From NCBI GenBank assembly GCA_963971285.1, contig OZ020246.1, positions 21,373,217 through 21,437,216 of the forward strand: a DNA stretch of 64,000 nucleotides, in the 5' to 3' direction. Source of the DNA: Astropecten irregularis (lineage: Eukaryota > Echinodermata > Asteroidea > Paxillosida > Astropectinidae). Positions 36,608 through 48,200 of the stretch are shown here, piece after piece. Position 1 is the first letter of the stretch; each line of letters opens with the position of its first letter. The notes beneath the pieces are model-generated. The model saw only the letters and a list, made by a program, of their open reading frames with translations, was not told the origin of the DNA and searched no databases. The translations under genes were made by a program, and so were the position numbers.

Positions 36608-36879
36608 GGGTGAGTTGCTTTAATTGTATCACCGGGAATGATGACAACACATCTTTTTGCACGCTCACCTTGTTAGATCGGCCTGGTAATGATTGTTTGG
36701 GAACGGGCGAAAGCTGGAGTCGAGAAGAGCTGACACGACCGTCGGTTCATGGGTTGTTGCGGATGGGTCACCGTGACGCAGCTCGACTGCTCCGCCGTTG
36801 TTATCGTCAGGAGGACGGTTGAGCCTGTCTGACCAGTCGCGGTGACTGTCCAGTCCCTGCTTGGAGAGCATACGTACAT

Positions 36880-39370
36880 GCTGCTAGGCTATTTCCCTAA
36901 TTCAAATTGACCCGAGTGGTCTACGAAGTTCTGTTTAATTATTCAAACTGAAATTTCAATTAATTAGCCTACTTAATTGTTTTAATTCACCCTAGCCTCG
37001 GCTAGGCCTACATGATACCTCATCATATATACATGTCATTAGGCTAATTCAGATTTCATTAATTTAAATAAGTCAAGGAGGAAAGATCACTAGTCCATGA
37101 TCACTGATCAAAGTGCAATATTTAGTTAGTCCTTAATGTTCAATGCTTTTCATTATTGTCAATGGCCTGCCCTATATTTGTCCTAACGGATGTCACAATT
37201 TAGGCCCTACCTGTAATCAGAATGTGGAAGAAATGTGATATTCTGCTTCGAACCTACCTCGATTTTTTTCACTAGGAAATAAGGTTGTCACTATGTCAGT
37301 TCAAGTTTTCCAATTTTTAAAAGCAAATCTGGTTTAGGAAACATTAAATTGTTTAAATTTATGGTTTGAAGATCTGAATGACTTCTTTATCTTAGACATT
37401 GTTCGATGATCAAAAGTGGATTTATTATGGCACAAGAAGTAGGATTTCATTTAATAATGTACAAAGTCAATTTCCTATTATCAGATTATTGGTACTTGAT
37501 TTGAGAGAAACTGAATGAATAATAACTATTCCTATGTAGTCCTGTAAATTAGAGATTTAATTAATTTGGCTCCCCAGAATTCTGTCATAATTCATTTATT
37601 ACTGCTTAATTATGATTATGACAAAATGATTCTGTTGTTTAGAAATAAAGAAAATTTATGCAAATTATCTGCAGGTATTCATGAATATAAAATACACCAT
37701 TCCAATGTAATTCACATTCTAAGAAAAAATACTGTTTGTAAAATGTTAAATTTCAGGAAATTTGTTTTTCTAATTTCAAATTTTGATAAATTGTTCATTA
37801 TTTTTCATGTCATGGAGATGTAATTTTTTTAGTACATAAAACTGCAATACTTGCCGGACAGGAATTTCACAGAAACATTGAAGTAAATTGCCTTGGTGCA
37901 CCTAGTCATTTGTCATAATTATGTTCCAGTAACAACTCTAACAATTACCACCCTTCACCAAAAGGAACAACAAATTGACTTGCCCCTTTAAGAAAGCAAT
38001 TGAAAAGCCTTTGCTGCGTTCTTACCCCCATGATGTACATAATTCCTAGTGTAGAATTTTGAAGCACAGACTACACATTATTTCCTACACAGTCTTGTAT
38101 TGTATTCATTGTGTTTTTATAGGTCAAATGTAGAGTAATTTATGACGGAAATGTACATGTATTGAAATGTGGCTATATTTAGAGAGCTCTCTCCATTATT
38201 GCTTGTCCAAGTGGAAGTGTTTAAGTGTAGACCTGTATTACTTATGCATGAATTAACTATAGGGCATATCTCTTGTGTGAATATTGGTCATGCTATTAAA
38301 AGGACGTGTCGAGTCAGTTCTTCACTTTACAAAATTGCTCGCAGTATTAACTGAAATGATACAAGAACAAGGAACTAATTTTTTTCAAGTGTTTCAAAGC
38401 TGTAGGCTTTTTGGGTTAAAAATAGGCAATAAAAAAATATATTGATCAGCAAATAATAACAAAATTCTGAATGTTTACAGCCTGGTTCTTCATTAAATAA
38501 AAATATTTCCAGTTGTAAATGAACATCTCATTGTCATATGTGTGCAGTAGTCTCTTGTGACATAGGCCTACTGTTTGGGACTTGAACACCTCCAGGTAAT
38601 TATGAATGTGTCATATAAATCTTTGGTCGGCCCATTTGAAAAGGCACAGGCTAACAGCTACATGTAACAGCCAAAGTGTACATCTCTATTTCTGTGTGAA
38701 GGCTAGTATCATGAGTCATTATAGCAAAGAGAAAACAATTCCTGTGATCTTCAGGCACCATTTAAAATATGGCACGTTTTGGCTTTATTAATTTTTATAT
38801 TTTTTATTTCTTGGGGGGAGGGGTTGATCTTTTCATCTTTTGACAATAAACACCGGACTAACCGGAGACACTTTTGCACTTGCTGAGGGTGAAATAAGCC
38901 CAACTCCTAAAGGCTAATTTGATTTTGAAGGATTTCAAAATTTGAAGGTTGTGCACACATTCAAAGAGATCAATATGACGCTCCCTTTGTGAAGAAATTT
39001 TTATGAATGCCTTGCCCCAAGAATTTTCTGTTTGTTTAGTGTGACCAATTTCATATCAGTATTGTGCATGGGATACTGTGAATGCATCGATGTGGTACCA
39101 AGGGTTTCAAACCAAGCTGTAAAGCAGCCTACATGTATTCTACAAATTAAAAATTGATCGACCTTGTGAGTGACCAACTGCCCTGGGTGAACAATAATTA
39201 CTCTCTATGGTCAGGGCCAGGTTCTATTTGCAACCTCTCTGTTTCCAGCGCGTTCGGTTGCTAAGGACTTTAGTCTATCAACACAAACACTGCCATGCAG
39301 GCGGTGGCGTACGTGCTTGGTGTATCCACGGTAACACTCAATCAAACACAAACATAGCCCCGTTGTACTC
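36880..39370. other. AT-rich stretch unique to copy B, no gene seen
   Basis: No recognisable exon, TIR pair or tandem array. The short ORFs have no coding character. Confidence 0.5.
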
Positions 39371-42170
39371 GTATTTGCTTTGGTTCAGCGCATCCAACCT
39401 CATAAACACACTGTACATTGTATAGGCCTACCACTACCAGTGATATACATGTACATGCAATATGATATGTGCGCACACTATGAGAATGTCTGGAATTGTG
39501 TTTCAATTGGCGCATTTGTAATCTGATTCCTGTACCCTCATAAAAAAAAACCAAGCAGCAGGACCACAAGTTAACAAGTTCTTCAACGTATACAAATTTG
39601 CTTTGTATTGTGCAGGAATTAGAGTGAAAAGGAGTAGGGACCTAAGGGAGTATGTACACAAAACATTGTCTATAGTCCCTGTTCTCATGAATGTATTCTG
39701 AAAGTTTTACAAATAGTGTAATTTGTATAATACACAAAATCTTTGTGGTTCTTTGTGGTGTATGCATAATTTATCTACTTAGTTTCTGACTGGTGGGTCC
39801 ATTCATTCCAGCCACTTTGCACCTAAGCCCTAAATAACTCATTGCTTACACTCACTGACTATAAATCATATATGTACACATGCCACAATTAATGTATAAT
39901 TTACTCAGTCACCATTTATTTAGCAGTACTGAGGAGGCTAATGGACAATCAATGATTAAAAATAGTCGACAAAGAACACAAACTGTGTGCATGCATGCTA
40001 TGAGTTGCTCTTGGCTCTTTAGATCCAGAGTCATTTTATCTATTTCAGATTTCAGTGGACATGCACAGCACTAAATACGACCAGAGCATACTGGCTGGAA
40101 CATCAAGTTAACAGACTTTATTTTTTATAGCCACCCAACTCATAAAAGAATATAATTTAGTGAGATCTTTTGTGAATTTATATTCCACTGCAAGTTTTAT
40201 TTACATTTTGATTCCAGAAGTTTGTGAGGTTAGAATTAATGTCAACGTGTTTTGGGGGAGTGAGATTAATTTTTTCAAATTGACAAAATGTGTCAATTTA
40301 TAGGTTTGGCACAAACAAGTTAAAACAACACAATAATCAAATAACCACAAGGGAAACTGACTGGTTAATTTAAATCACTTAAACATTACTGGGAGATCAT
40401 GATTTGGGTAAAACACTCCTAAACAAAATCATCAATTATTTGTGGTGGTGCGTGATGTTGTTGTTTTCATTCTTATGACTGGAATTTATAGAGGAAAGTT
40501 CTTCACCATGTAGACATGTGTATGTAACATGATGTCTTTAACATGTTAACATTTGAATCTTTAATGTGTTAACATGTATAATTAATATGGCAGCCATGCA
40601 TGAACAATTGGATCTTACGTACTTGTTCTTTGTAGGTCATGTCGGCATGAGCTCTGTCATCCAGTTATTAACCTGAACTGGGCAGTATTGGATTGGCACA
40701 GAATATCAGTCTGATGAGCATTGGAACGTATCAATCAATATAATGCCACCGGTGTCTAGCACGGTACAAAAGAACCCCCGCCACTCTTGTCATTAATTGA
40801 TGAAACTACATGTACATATAGACTCAGAGCAAGAAAACATAAAAAATCCATATTTTGTCTCACCTGTGTGAAACCAATTATTGTTTTGTACAGCTACTAG
40901 TTGTACATGTACTGTGTACAAAAATGGCTACAGCTAATTAATTGTACATGTTTGTATATAATTATGATATGATGTAGTAAATGACAGTAAATATTTTTAG
41001 CCTAAATAGGGTATACATGTACATTCGGGTTAGCAGGTTAGCATCTGAAAGTGAACATTTGGGGGACATCGAGTATTAGACGTCTCGATCCCTTAGTATA
41101 GGTATCAGCTGCTGTACATGTACCTTAAACTCAGTGAGACATATTTTGTAGTATTTTAATTGAAATGAGAATGCTCGCAATATAAAATACAAATGTCAAT
41201 TTCAAGTTCATAATTGGTTTAGAGGATGTTTAGAAATAGGTATTTAAGTTAAGTTTAGTGCACGGCCCTATGGGAATGTCTCCCCAAGTATGTAGTCTGA
41301 GTTACTATGTAACCTCAATCAAGGTGCTTAATTACATGTAATCCTTGATGTGGGATTTTCCATTTTGGAGGGAGGATATCTCAAGTATAATTAATTAAGC
41401 AGTATTTATGTTTGTCTTTTAAAAGTTTAATTTCCCGGAAATGAAGACAGGGAGAACTATTTTTGAATATGTAGCCCCACCCCCAATCCAACCCACCCAC
41501 ATTTCCACCCCATCCCTTCCACACCAATAATGAATAAAATGGAGTAAGAAGTAATGCCTGTCTTCCAAAGTCATCAACATTCAAATCAATTTGTGTCCTC
41601 CCCAAGGATTGACTAAATTAAGCCTCTTTTTATAAACAGTTAATTAACCATGGTAACTTGTCTTTTCTAACCTGGAAGTGGAGTTAATGTAGCCAGTAGC
41701 CACAACGCCGCATGCAGATTGATCTCGATGCTTTGATATGTAAATTGGTCATTTTGCTAAAAATGGAAGTGGCAGTGCAGGCATATAAAAAATTATATAA
41801 AATTAATGTTTACTGCTGATTTGCCAATATTAGGTTTACGAAGAATTCACAAAACTGAAAAAGCGTGCAATTCAAGGGCTGTGTTTGTTTGATTGAGCAC
41901 ATTTTGTGCTAAGCAATATTTTTTGTGCTTAACAGGTTTATGAAATTGGCCCCAGGTTGGGTTGTCAATCGTAAACCTTTATGGAAATCACCACCAAGAT
42001 CTTGAGTTCACCACTGTGACACCAGAACCACGATAATCGATGGACACGGGTGTACGACGCACAATTTGTTAGCGCTAATTAATCATTGTTCCCTTCCTTT
42101 ATTCTCGCCTCCAGTTTTTTGCTCCGTTTTCCTGTCCTGAGTGTAGAACAGAACCCAGTCGACCAACATC

Positions 42171-44024
42171 ATGTCCCTGCAAGAAACCTTCAAGACCTAT
42201 GCCGTCTTTGGACGCCCAGGTCAGGACAAGGATATAACCAGCAAGAACTTTGCCAAGCTGGTGAAAGAGAAGGGCCTGATGGACAAGAAGCTCAATAGCA
42301 CCGAAGTAGACATGATCTTCACAAAGTAATGTACATTTTCTATAGGGGGTTTGCGAAATAGAGGCTCAGGCTAAGGCTCAGGCTCAGGCTCAGGCTCAGC
42401 CTCAGGTTCAGGCTCAGGTTCAGCCTTGTTGGAATTACATGTAGTAGGATCCAAGCCGGTTCCTCCTTTTTGCCTTTAATTGAGAAAGATGCGGATTGAA
42501 ACGTTGGACCCTCCTAACTCCAAGCAATAATCTTTTCTAAGATCAATAATTTTTTTAATCACAGAAGTGATTACAAATTTCATCTACAGCTTCATTCATT
42601 GGCAGATCCAAACTAACACCCCCCCCCTCCCCCACTCCCTCCTTAGAAACCCTAAAAACTAATGCACACGTTAAATCCCAGATTTTTTCTCTTGTATATC
42701 ATTTGACGACAGAGCAAAGGGTGGACCTGGATGTAAGACGTTGACCTTTGCCACGTTTCAGAAAGCACTGGCATTGATGGGGAAAAGCAAGTATGGAGAA
42801 GAAAGTGAAGACAACACAAAGAAGATTTGCGACAAGATCCTTTCCGGGGGTGGGCCATCCACCTCGGGGACAACGGTAAGACCAAGGTCTTTCCGTCTCT
42901 TCAGAGAAAGTCCTTTTGGTTTCAGTGTCTTTGGGGGGAAGTCGAGGAAGGTCTTGGGTCATTTTATGGAGTCTTTGGGCCTTTACAAAACCAGGCTTGA
43001 GGCTGGGCTTGGAACAAATATTTCGCTACTGCCATTTGAGGCCCACAAAACAAAACGAAGGATTGAGCCACATGACAGAGCCGAAGAAAGACTCCAGCTT
43101 TGGTATCTCAAGCCCTTCATTTTCTCCATGATTTCAGGTAGTACATAAAATGGCGGTAGCCAAACAAATCCCAAGTCTAGCTTCAAGCCTCATTTCGTAA
43201 AGGCCCTTTGTCTCCTTGAAGTCCAGCATTGATTAATGTGTAAAGTGCTTACAAGGAACAAAGGTCATGTACTCTTGCCGTCCTGAGAAAGGACGGCCAA
43301 ATGTTGAGACAACTTCTCACCAGTTCTTTCAGAACCACAGACTTCTAGAAAAGAGTAACATGCTGGTGTCTCTGCAAACCTCCTTATGTTACTTCCACAA
43401 TGCTCAGCTTCAAATCCTACTTGTGATACATGATTCAGCTTCCATTTTTTAATTACGCTGACTTTCGCCAGAGTGAATTAAAAGAGCGTTGTAAACAGCA
43501 AAACAATTCTAGACACATCAAACTAAAAACCTGCATTTTTAGATACAAGTCACATTTCAGATGTTATACTTACAGAATGGAAGAAGGTACATGTATCTAA
43601 TCTTGATGAATTGTATGGTTGGGTACATAAGAAAGCCAGACTAATTAGCAACATGCAGTGAATGTACTTTTGACGATGGTTCTGGAAAATGTTATCCTCC
43701 TAAGCCATGGTGGGCACGGCAGACCAAGCCCGGCTTAACTTGTCCCTGGTCCATGATGTTGTTCGCCATTCCCCATGCCACACCAGGCCATTCACAAAGA
43801 AACAAAGCCACCACTATTCTTCTCATCTCATTCTTTACCAGAAAGTGACAAACGTCGATAGCGTCTCAAAGATGACCGACACCTCCAAGTACACGGGATC
43901 TCACAAGGAGCGCTTCGACGATAGCGGAAAGGGGAAAGGAATGGAGGGCCGTAAGGACTTGTCTAAAAACACTGGCTACGTGGGGGCCTACAAAGGCGAC
44001 AAGACATATGATAAAACCCACTAA
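42171..44024 (+). CDS. TPPP: Tubulin polymerization-promoting protein (p25-alpha), copy B
   Basis: Paralogue of the gene at 30749, created by the segmental duplication. Exons: 42171-42325, 42713-42875, 43842-44024; phases agree, 166 residues. Exon 1: [29 protein letters not shown] and DVDMIFTK-like end (EVDMIFTK). Exon 2: [17 protein letters not shown] and [14 protein letters not shown], ending ACG|GTAAGA. Exon 3: [20 protein letters not shown], then [17 protein letters not shown]. Exon 1 is two codons longer than in copy A, around GRPGQDKD, and exon 2 three codons longer. All splice sites are intact and the hallmark p25-alpha motifs are kept, so both copies look functional. The upstream acceptor (GCCTCCAG at about 42113) of a noncoding 5' exon is also conserved. 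Intron 1 carries a partial GGCTCA-family MITE. Confidence 0.93.
42346..42425. mobile_element. Partial MITE of the GGCTCAGGCTC family
   Basis: Only the left terminus and an expanded GGCTCA tract remain. The position just after exon 1 corresponds to the full copy at 30911 in TPPP-A, so the insertion probably predates the duplication. Confidence 0.7.
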
Positions 44025-44544
44025 ATCCTACAGGTAAGATACACTTCCTTCTTCAGAAACAGTCTGTTTCAACATGGTGTGATATACTGGAATGAACTTG
44101 ATACTGGTTTAAAAGAATGCACTTCCGTAGTTCTATTTGCTAAAAATTTGAAAGAATCGATCCTCAATACTTACACTAGTCATTATTTCACATATTGTAC
44201 CAGGTTTCACTCTTAAAACCTGTTGTCCTGTTTTAGTTTGTGTATAGTTGCTTAAATGTTTTTGTCCTGTCCCAGGGAAAGGTACAAAAGCTCTGTTTCA
44301 CCTTTTTCCTTTATATTGACATTTTTCAATATTTACACTAAATTACATACTGTCTGTAAGAATGTTTTGTTTATATACATTATATACTGTTTTTGTATGA
44401 ATTGTTTTTACAGATGTCAATATGAAAATAAATGTTATTATTATTATTTATTTCTGGTAATGACATCAAGGATTCCTCAAAAGTGCCCTAGGCACTGTAG
44501 CTCGAAAGCCTGATGAAACCTTTTATGCAAAGATGATGAGAAGA

Positions 44545-44730
44545 AGATACAGTTTTAGAGGTGGGAGGAAAACCCCAGAGTAATATTCTGGGTAAAACCC
44601 ACAGAATCAGGTAGGGACTGAAAACCCAATCCACTTGTGGACCGAGCCGGACTTGAACCCGGCCCACAGAGGTGAAAGGCGAGGAAATTTCTGCTACGCC
44701 AACCCGACTTGTTGATTTGATTTGAAATGT
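44545..44730. repeat. Dispersed SINE/LINE-tail-like repeat
   Basis: Same layout as 16640-16970: GGGAGGAAAACCCCAGAG, GGACTTGAACCCGGCCC and AGAGGTGAAAGGCGAGG. Together with 44040-44540 it separates TPPP-B from the duplicated 3' block and is absent from copy A. Confidence 0.6.
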
Positions 44731-45062
44731 ACTTGGTCCCAAAAAGTACACTGGGTGCTGTTCCTTCTGGAACACTTATTGAAAAGTGCAAAACATTTTC
44801 TGAAACACTTAAATTATTTGCTTAAAAACATCCACTGACAAGCATTTTGCCAGGTATGATTAATGAAGACTGTGGAATCCGTGTGTCAAACAGATTGATT
44901 ACATTTCACTATTGAATTGTTCTTTTCAGGAGAACCAGTTGGCATTCATGGCAACAGGTTCCAGTTCCACAACCCCCTGTGCACTTCTAGAGTGTTCTGA
45001 ACTTCTGATTTGATTCAAGCATCTCACAATCATCACAAGAATGGAATCGCCCAGTTTCCTAG

Positions 45063-45230
45063 TTGGGCTTAGCAGGAAATAAAAACCGCAGGGTACCACT
45101 TGCCAAGTAATACATACATGACTTGGTCGGTAACCTGTATGATTTGCTAAGCGAAAATTAGTCTTTGCTTAATAGCAAATTTACATCGCTAAGCAGCTCT
45201 ATGAAATTGGTCTTGGTTTAATTTGTTTTT
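45063..45230. mobile_element. MITE-like repeat ending in GAGCTGCTTAGC complement
   Basis: Ends GCTAAGCAGCTCTATGAAATTGG and begins TTGGGCTTAGCAGG-like. It belongs to the TTTCATAGAGCTGCTT family (see 22982-23240), directly beyond the right edge of segmental copy B. Confidence 0.6.
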
Positions 45231-48200
45231 GTTTTTAACTCACCACCATTGTCACTCACATTATAGTTATCGATAAAGTTTTTGCTGAAATATAATGAAT
45301 TCCATGAAAAAAAAGCAATATATGCAGAAAAGAATTTATCAAGCAAACATTCTATCACATTTTTCCTTCTGAATTTTTTTTTTCTTCAAAAACTTGAACT
45401 CTAATTGCAAGTGACGCTTTCCCAAATTACAAAAATGGGATGATTTGATTTGCACATTGCAGTTACACTTATTTGTAGGGTTGTGACATTGGATAATGAA
45501 TTTTGCTAGATTGTCAGTTGTAGTCGATTTGTCAGTCTAAATTAGGACGTCCTCTTTATTAGTCTTTGATAGAAAAAAGGAGACATGTCGTGATCATCAT
45601 AAATTGTGAAAGCCATTATTTTCAGTTGCATCTTGGGTACACATGACAATTCTGTCTAATTGTGGTTAATGCAAGCAGCGGCTTGAAGTTAGAACAGATC
45701 TGCTGCCATTGGGTGCTGAATACATCACTCAAACAAACAGCTAAGCAGATGTGGACAAACAGTCCGCAGGTGGTACTGTTGAATCTGTCCAGCAAAGCTT
45801 TGGAGAGAGTGGTTCTTGTTAATATGATGCTCTAGCGCCCTCTAATCTGCTGATGTGTGTACGGCACATGTTCAATAATTGGGATACATGTACATGACTT
45901 TCAATGGGACTGTCGATTACTCATGTACACTCATTGCAGGAATACAATATAAACAGTAATGAAAAACATTCATGGTGGGAGAGGAAAAAATGAGTCAAAA
46001 TAATGTAACTTTTTTCATATTTTTGCAAAATGTGGCTTGAAATTTCGGCTTTCGGGTTTTGATGTAGCTCTTCTTTTTTTTCTATCAAGTCTGCTCGGAA
46101 TTATTAGCTTTTTGTCAGTGAAGTAGTTTTTTGCTTCTCAACTCTTGTGGTAGTGTATTGTCCTGGTCTGACTGTTTGAATGGAAGTATAATCAGTATTT
46201 TATAACCACCAAAATTTCACAATTCACTGAAGTATTAGGGTCGCTCTATCTTGAGGTTTAGGTTTTCTTTCCATCGTATTGTTTGGTCTTTATTGCAAAT
46301 CAGCGCACACCACTTCAAAATGCTGATTTGGGAATTACACTGTGACTCTAGAATATTGTTTAGAACTTACAAACATAATGATGAAGAAAAAATTGAGGCT
46401 TTGCATGGTGACAATTTGTATGTGGACCGGTTTGCGGAAACACCATGTAAGATTCGTTCGTGCTTTCACACTTCTATATCGTTCGCACTTCTTGCAATTA
46501 ATTGCGAGAAGTGCGAATAATGATGTCACACATTTTGAAGAATTTTCAGCTGTAGAGGACCAACTGCCTATGTAACCAGAGTGGACAGTTGTGATATTGT
46601 CTGTTGTTGTTTGTATCTTACAGGTAATCATGACTTTTGAAATCTCTCATACCATATTAAGCTCTACATTTCTGGAATCATGATATTAATCTTTCAGTTT
46701 TTCAATCCTTGATGGAAATGAAATTCAGAATTATTGGATTGACAATCGAGAGTGAATTTAAATTAGGTGGGAACATGCAAGTGGACGTTTCAAACCAAAG
46801 AATTGATGTTCAGATATTTGTTATTTTTTCAAATGTTTTCAAAACTTTTTCAAAAGTGCAACTTTGTTTCGAAAGAGTCAGTGCAAAGATTGTCGTCTGA
46901 TTATTATGCAAAAATGGGAAGTTTTGATCCATTGATTCTCCTTGAATATCCTTGTCTTTCATATTAGGCTGATACGCCAACCATTTGGACCGAAATTGTG
47001 TCTTGAAGAATGAAATGAATTTTGTTTGTTGTTTTCTTACTCGGTAAATCCAAACATGTGCCTCGATAAGAAATTGTAAGAAGTCCCAGATTTATAGGTG
47101 TTTATTTGTTGATGAAATTTCCATTTTTCGCCGGAGGGTGAAACTCTTGCAATTAGGGGTATGTTTGAACAAATGTCACATGTTGCCTTCGTTTTTAATG
47201 ACGTTAATGACAAGTTAATGATAATGATAAAATCTTATAAAGTGCCAACTCCATTCAATGTGGTGCTCAAGACACAGAATCTACACACGGCTCTTAGAAA
47301 TAATTATAAACAGTCATGAAAGAATGCAAAACCTTTTACTTAAAGTATCAAAGTTTACCACTAAATTGGAAACAACATCTCCACATCGTGCTCGTCTAAC
47401 TTTTCAACTTGAAGCACTTCCTAAACACAGCTTCCTATAGCTTACTCCTCACACACTTCTTGAAATCTCCAATGGTGAAAGTGAAGATAATCTTTTATTA
47501 CATTTGGCATATGACATTTGGTGACCTGGTGATAATGTGAATTGTATGTATGATGCATTGCCTTAGAAAGTATATTATGGAGGGCTGATACAACCAACCC
47601 AGCTGTGGTTGCGAAAAATCTTATATGGTGCGCAATGACCATTGTATTTCCCAGTATTAAGTAATTTTTTCCATGTAATTATGAGGATTTTTATATCAGT
47701 GATGTGAAGAATGGATCAAAGAATCTTATAGGTTGAGAATATTTCAGCTAGTTTCTCATGGCTTAATTGCCTTCAGAAAGCACTGCCCATGCTTTTGCCA
47801 AAAAATGTTCATTTGATAATTTGATAAGGCTCATTCAAGGTTTATGAAAACAGTGGTTCATAACTTTGACTATAACTGCCATCTTACTAACAATATTAAA
47901 AGAAAACCTTAATAAGTTGCCTTTTAACTGTTAGTGTAAAGTGGATTGGCTTGGAGCTAGGTGATGCCTTGATCCGGCAAGGAATTACAGTATCATTCTA
48001 ATGTACCTCACAAATTTGCCTAAAATCACCTGTGGCTGTTGGTGGAACTTACTTGGTGGAACTTTCAATGGCATAGATCTAGCCCCAGAGCTTTATATGT
48101 GACAGCTAGCTTGTTGGACTAAGAACATGCCATAGAAGATGTTAGGATTTGGAAGGTGTTCCTATTCAAAAGGGTTCGGGTCTAGATGTTCCTCATGGTT

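Larger units (their letters stand above)
36202..45060. repeat. Segmental duplication, copy B
   Basis: Same order and orientation as copy A, about 11.5-11.8 kb downstream. Relative to A it lacks the three-MITE cluster and the minisatellite. It has about 2.9 kb (roughly 36487-39375) of extra DNA between the LENG1 promoter block and the next matching block. Whether that is an insertion in B or a deletion in A is undetermined. Confidence 0.85.
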
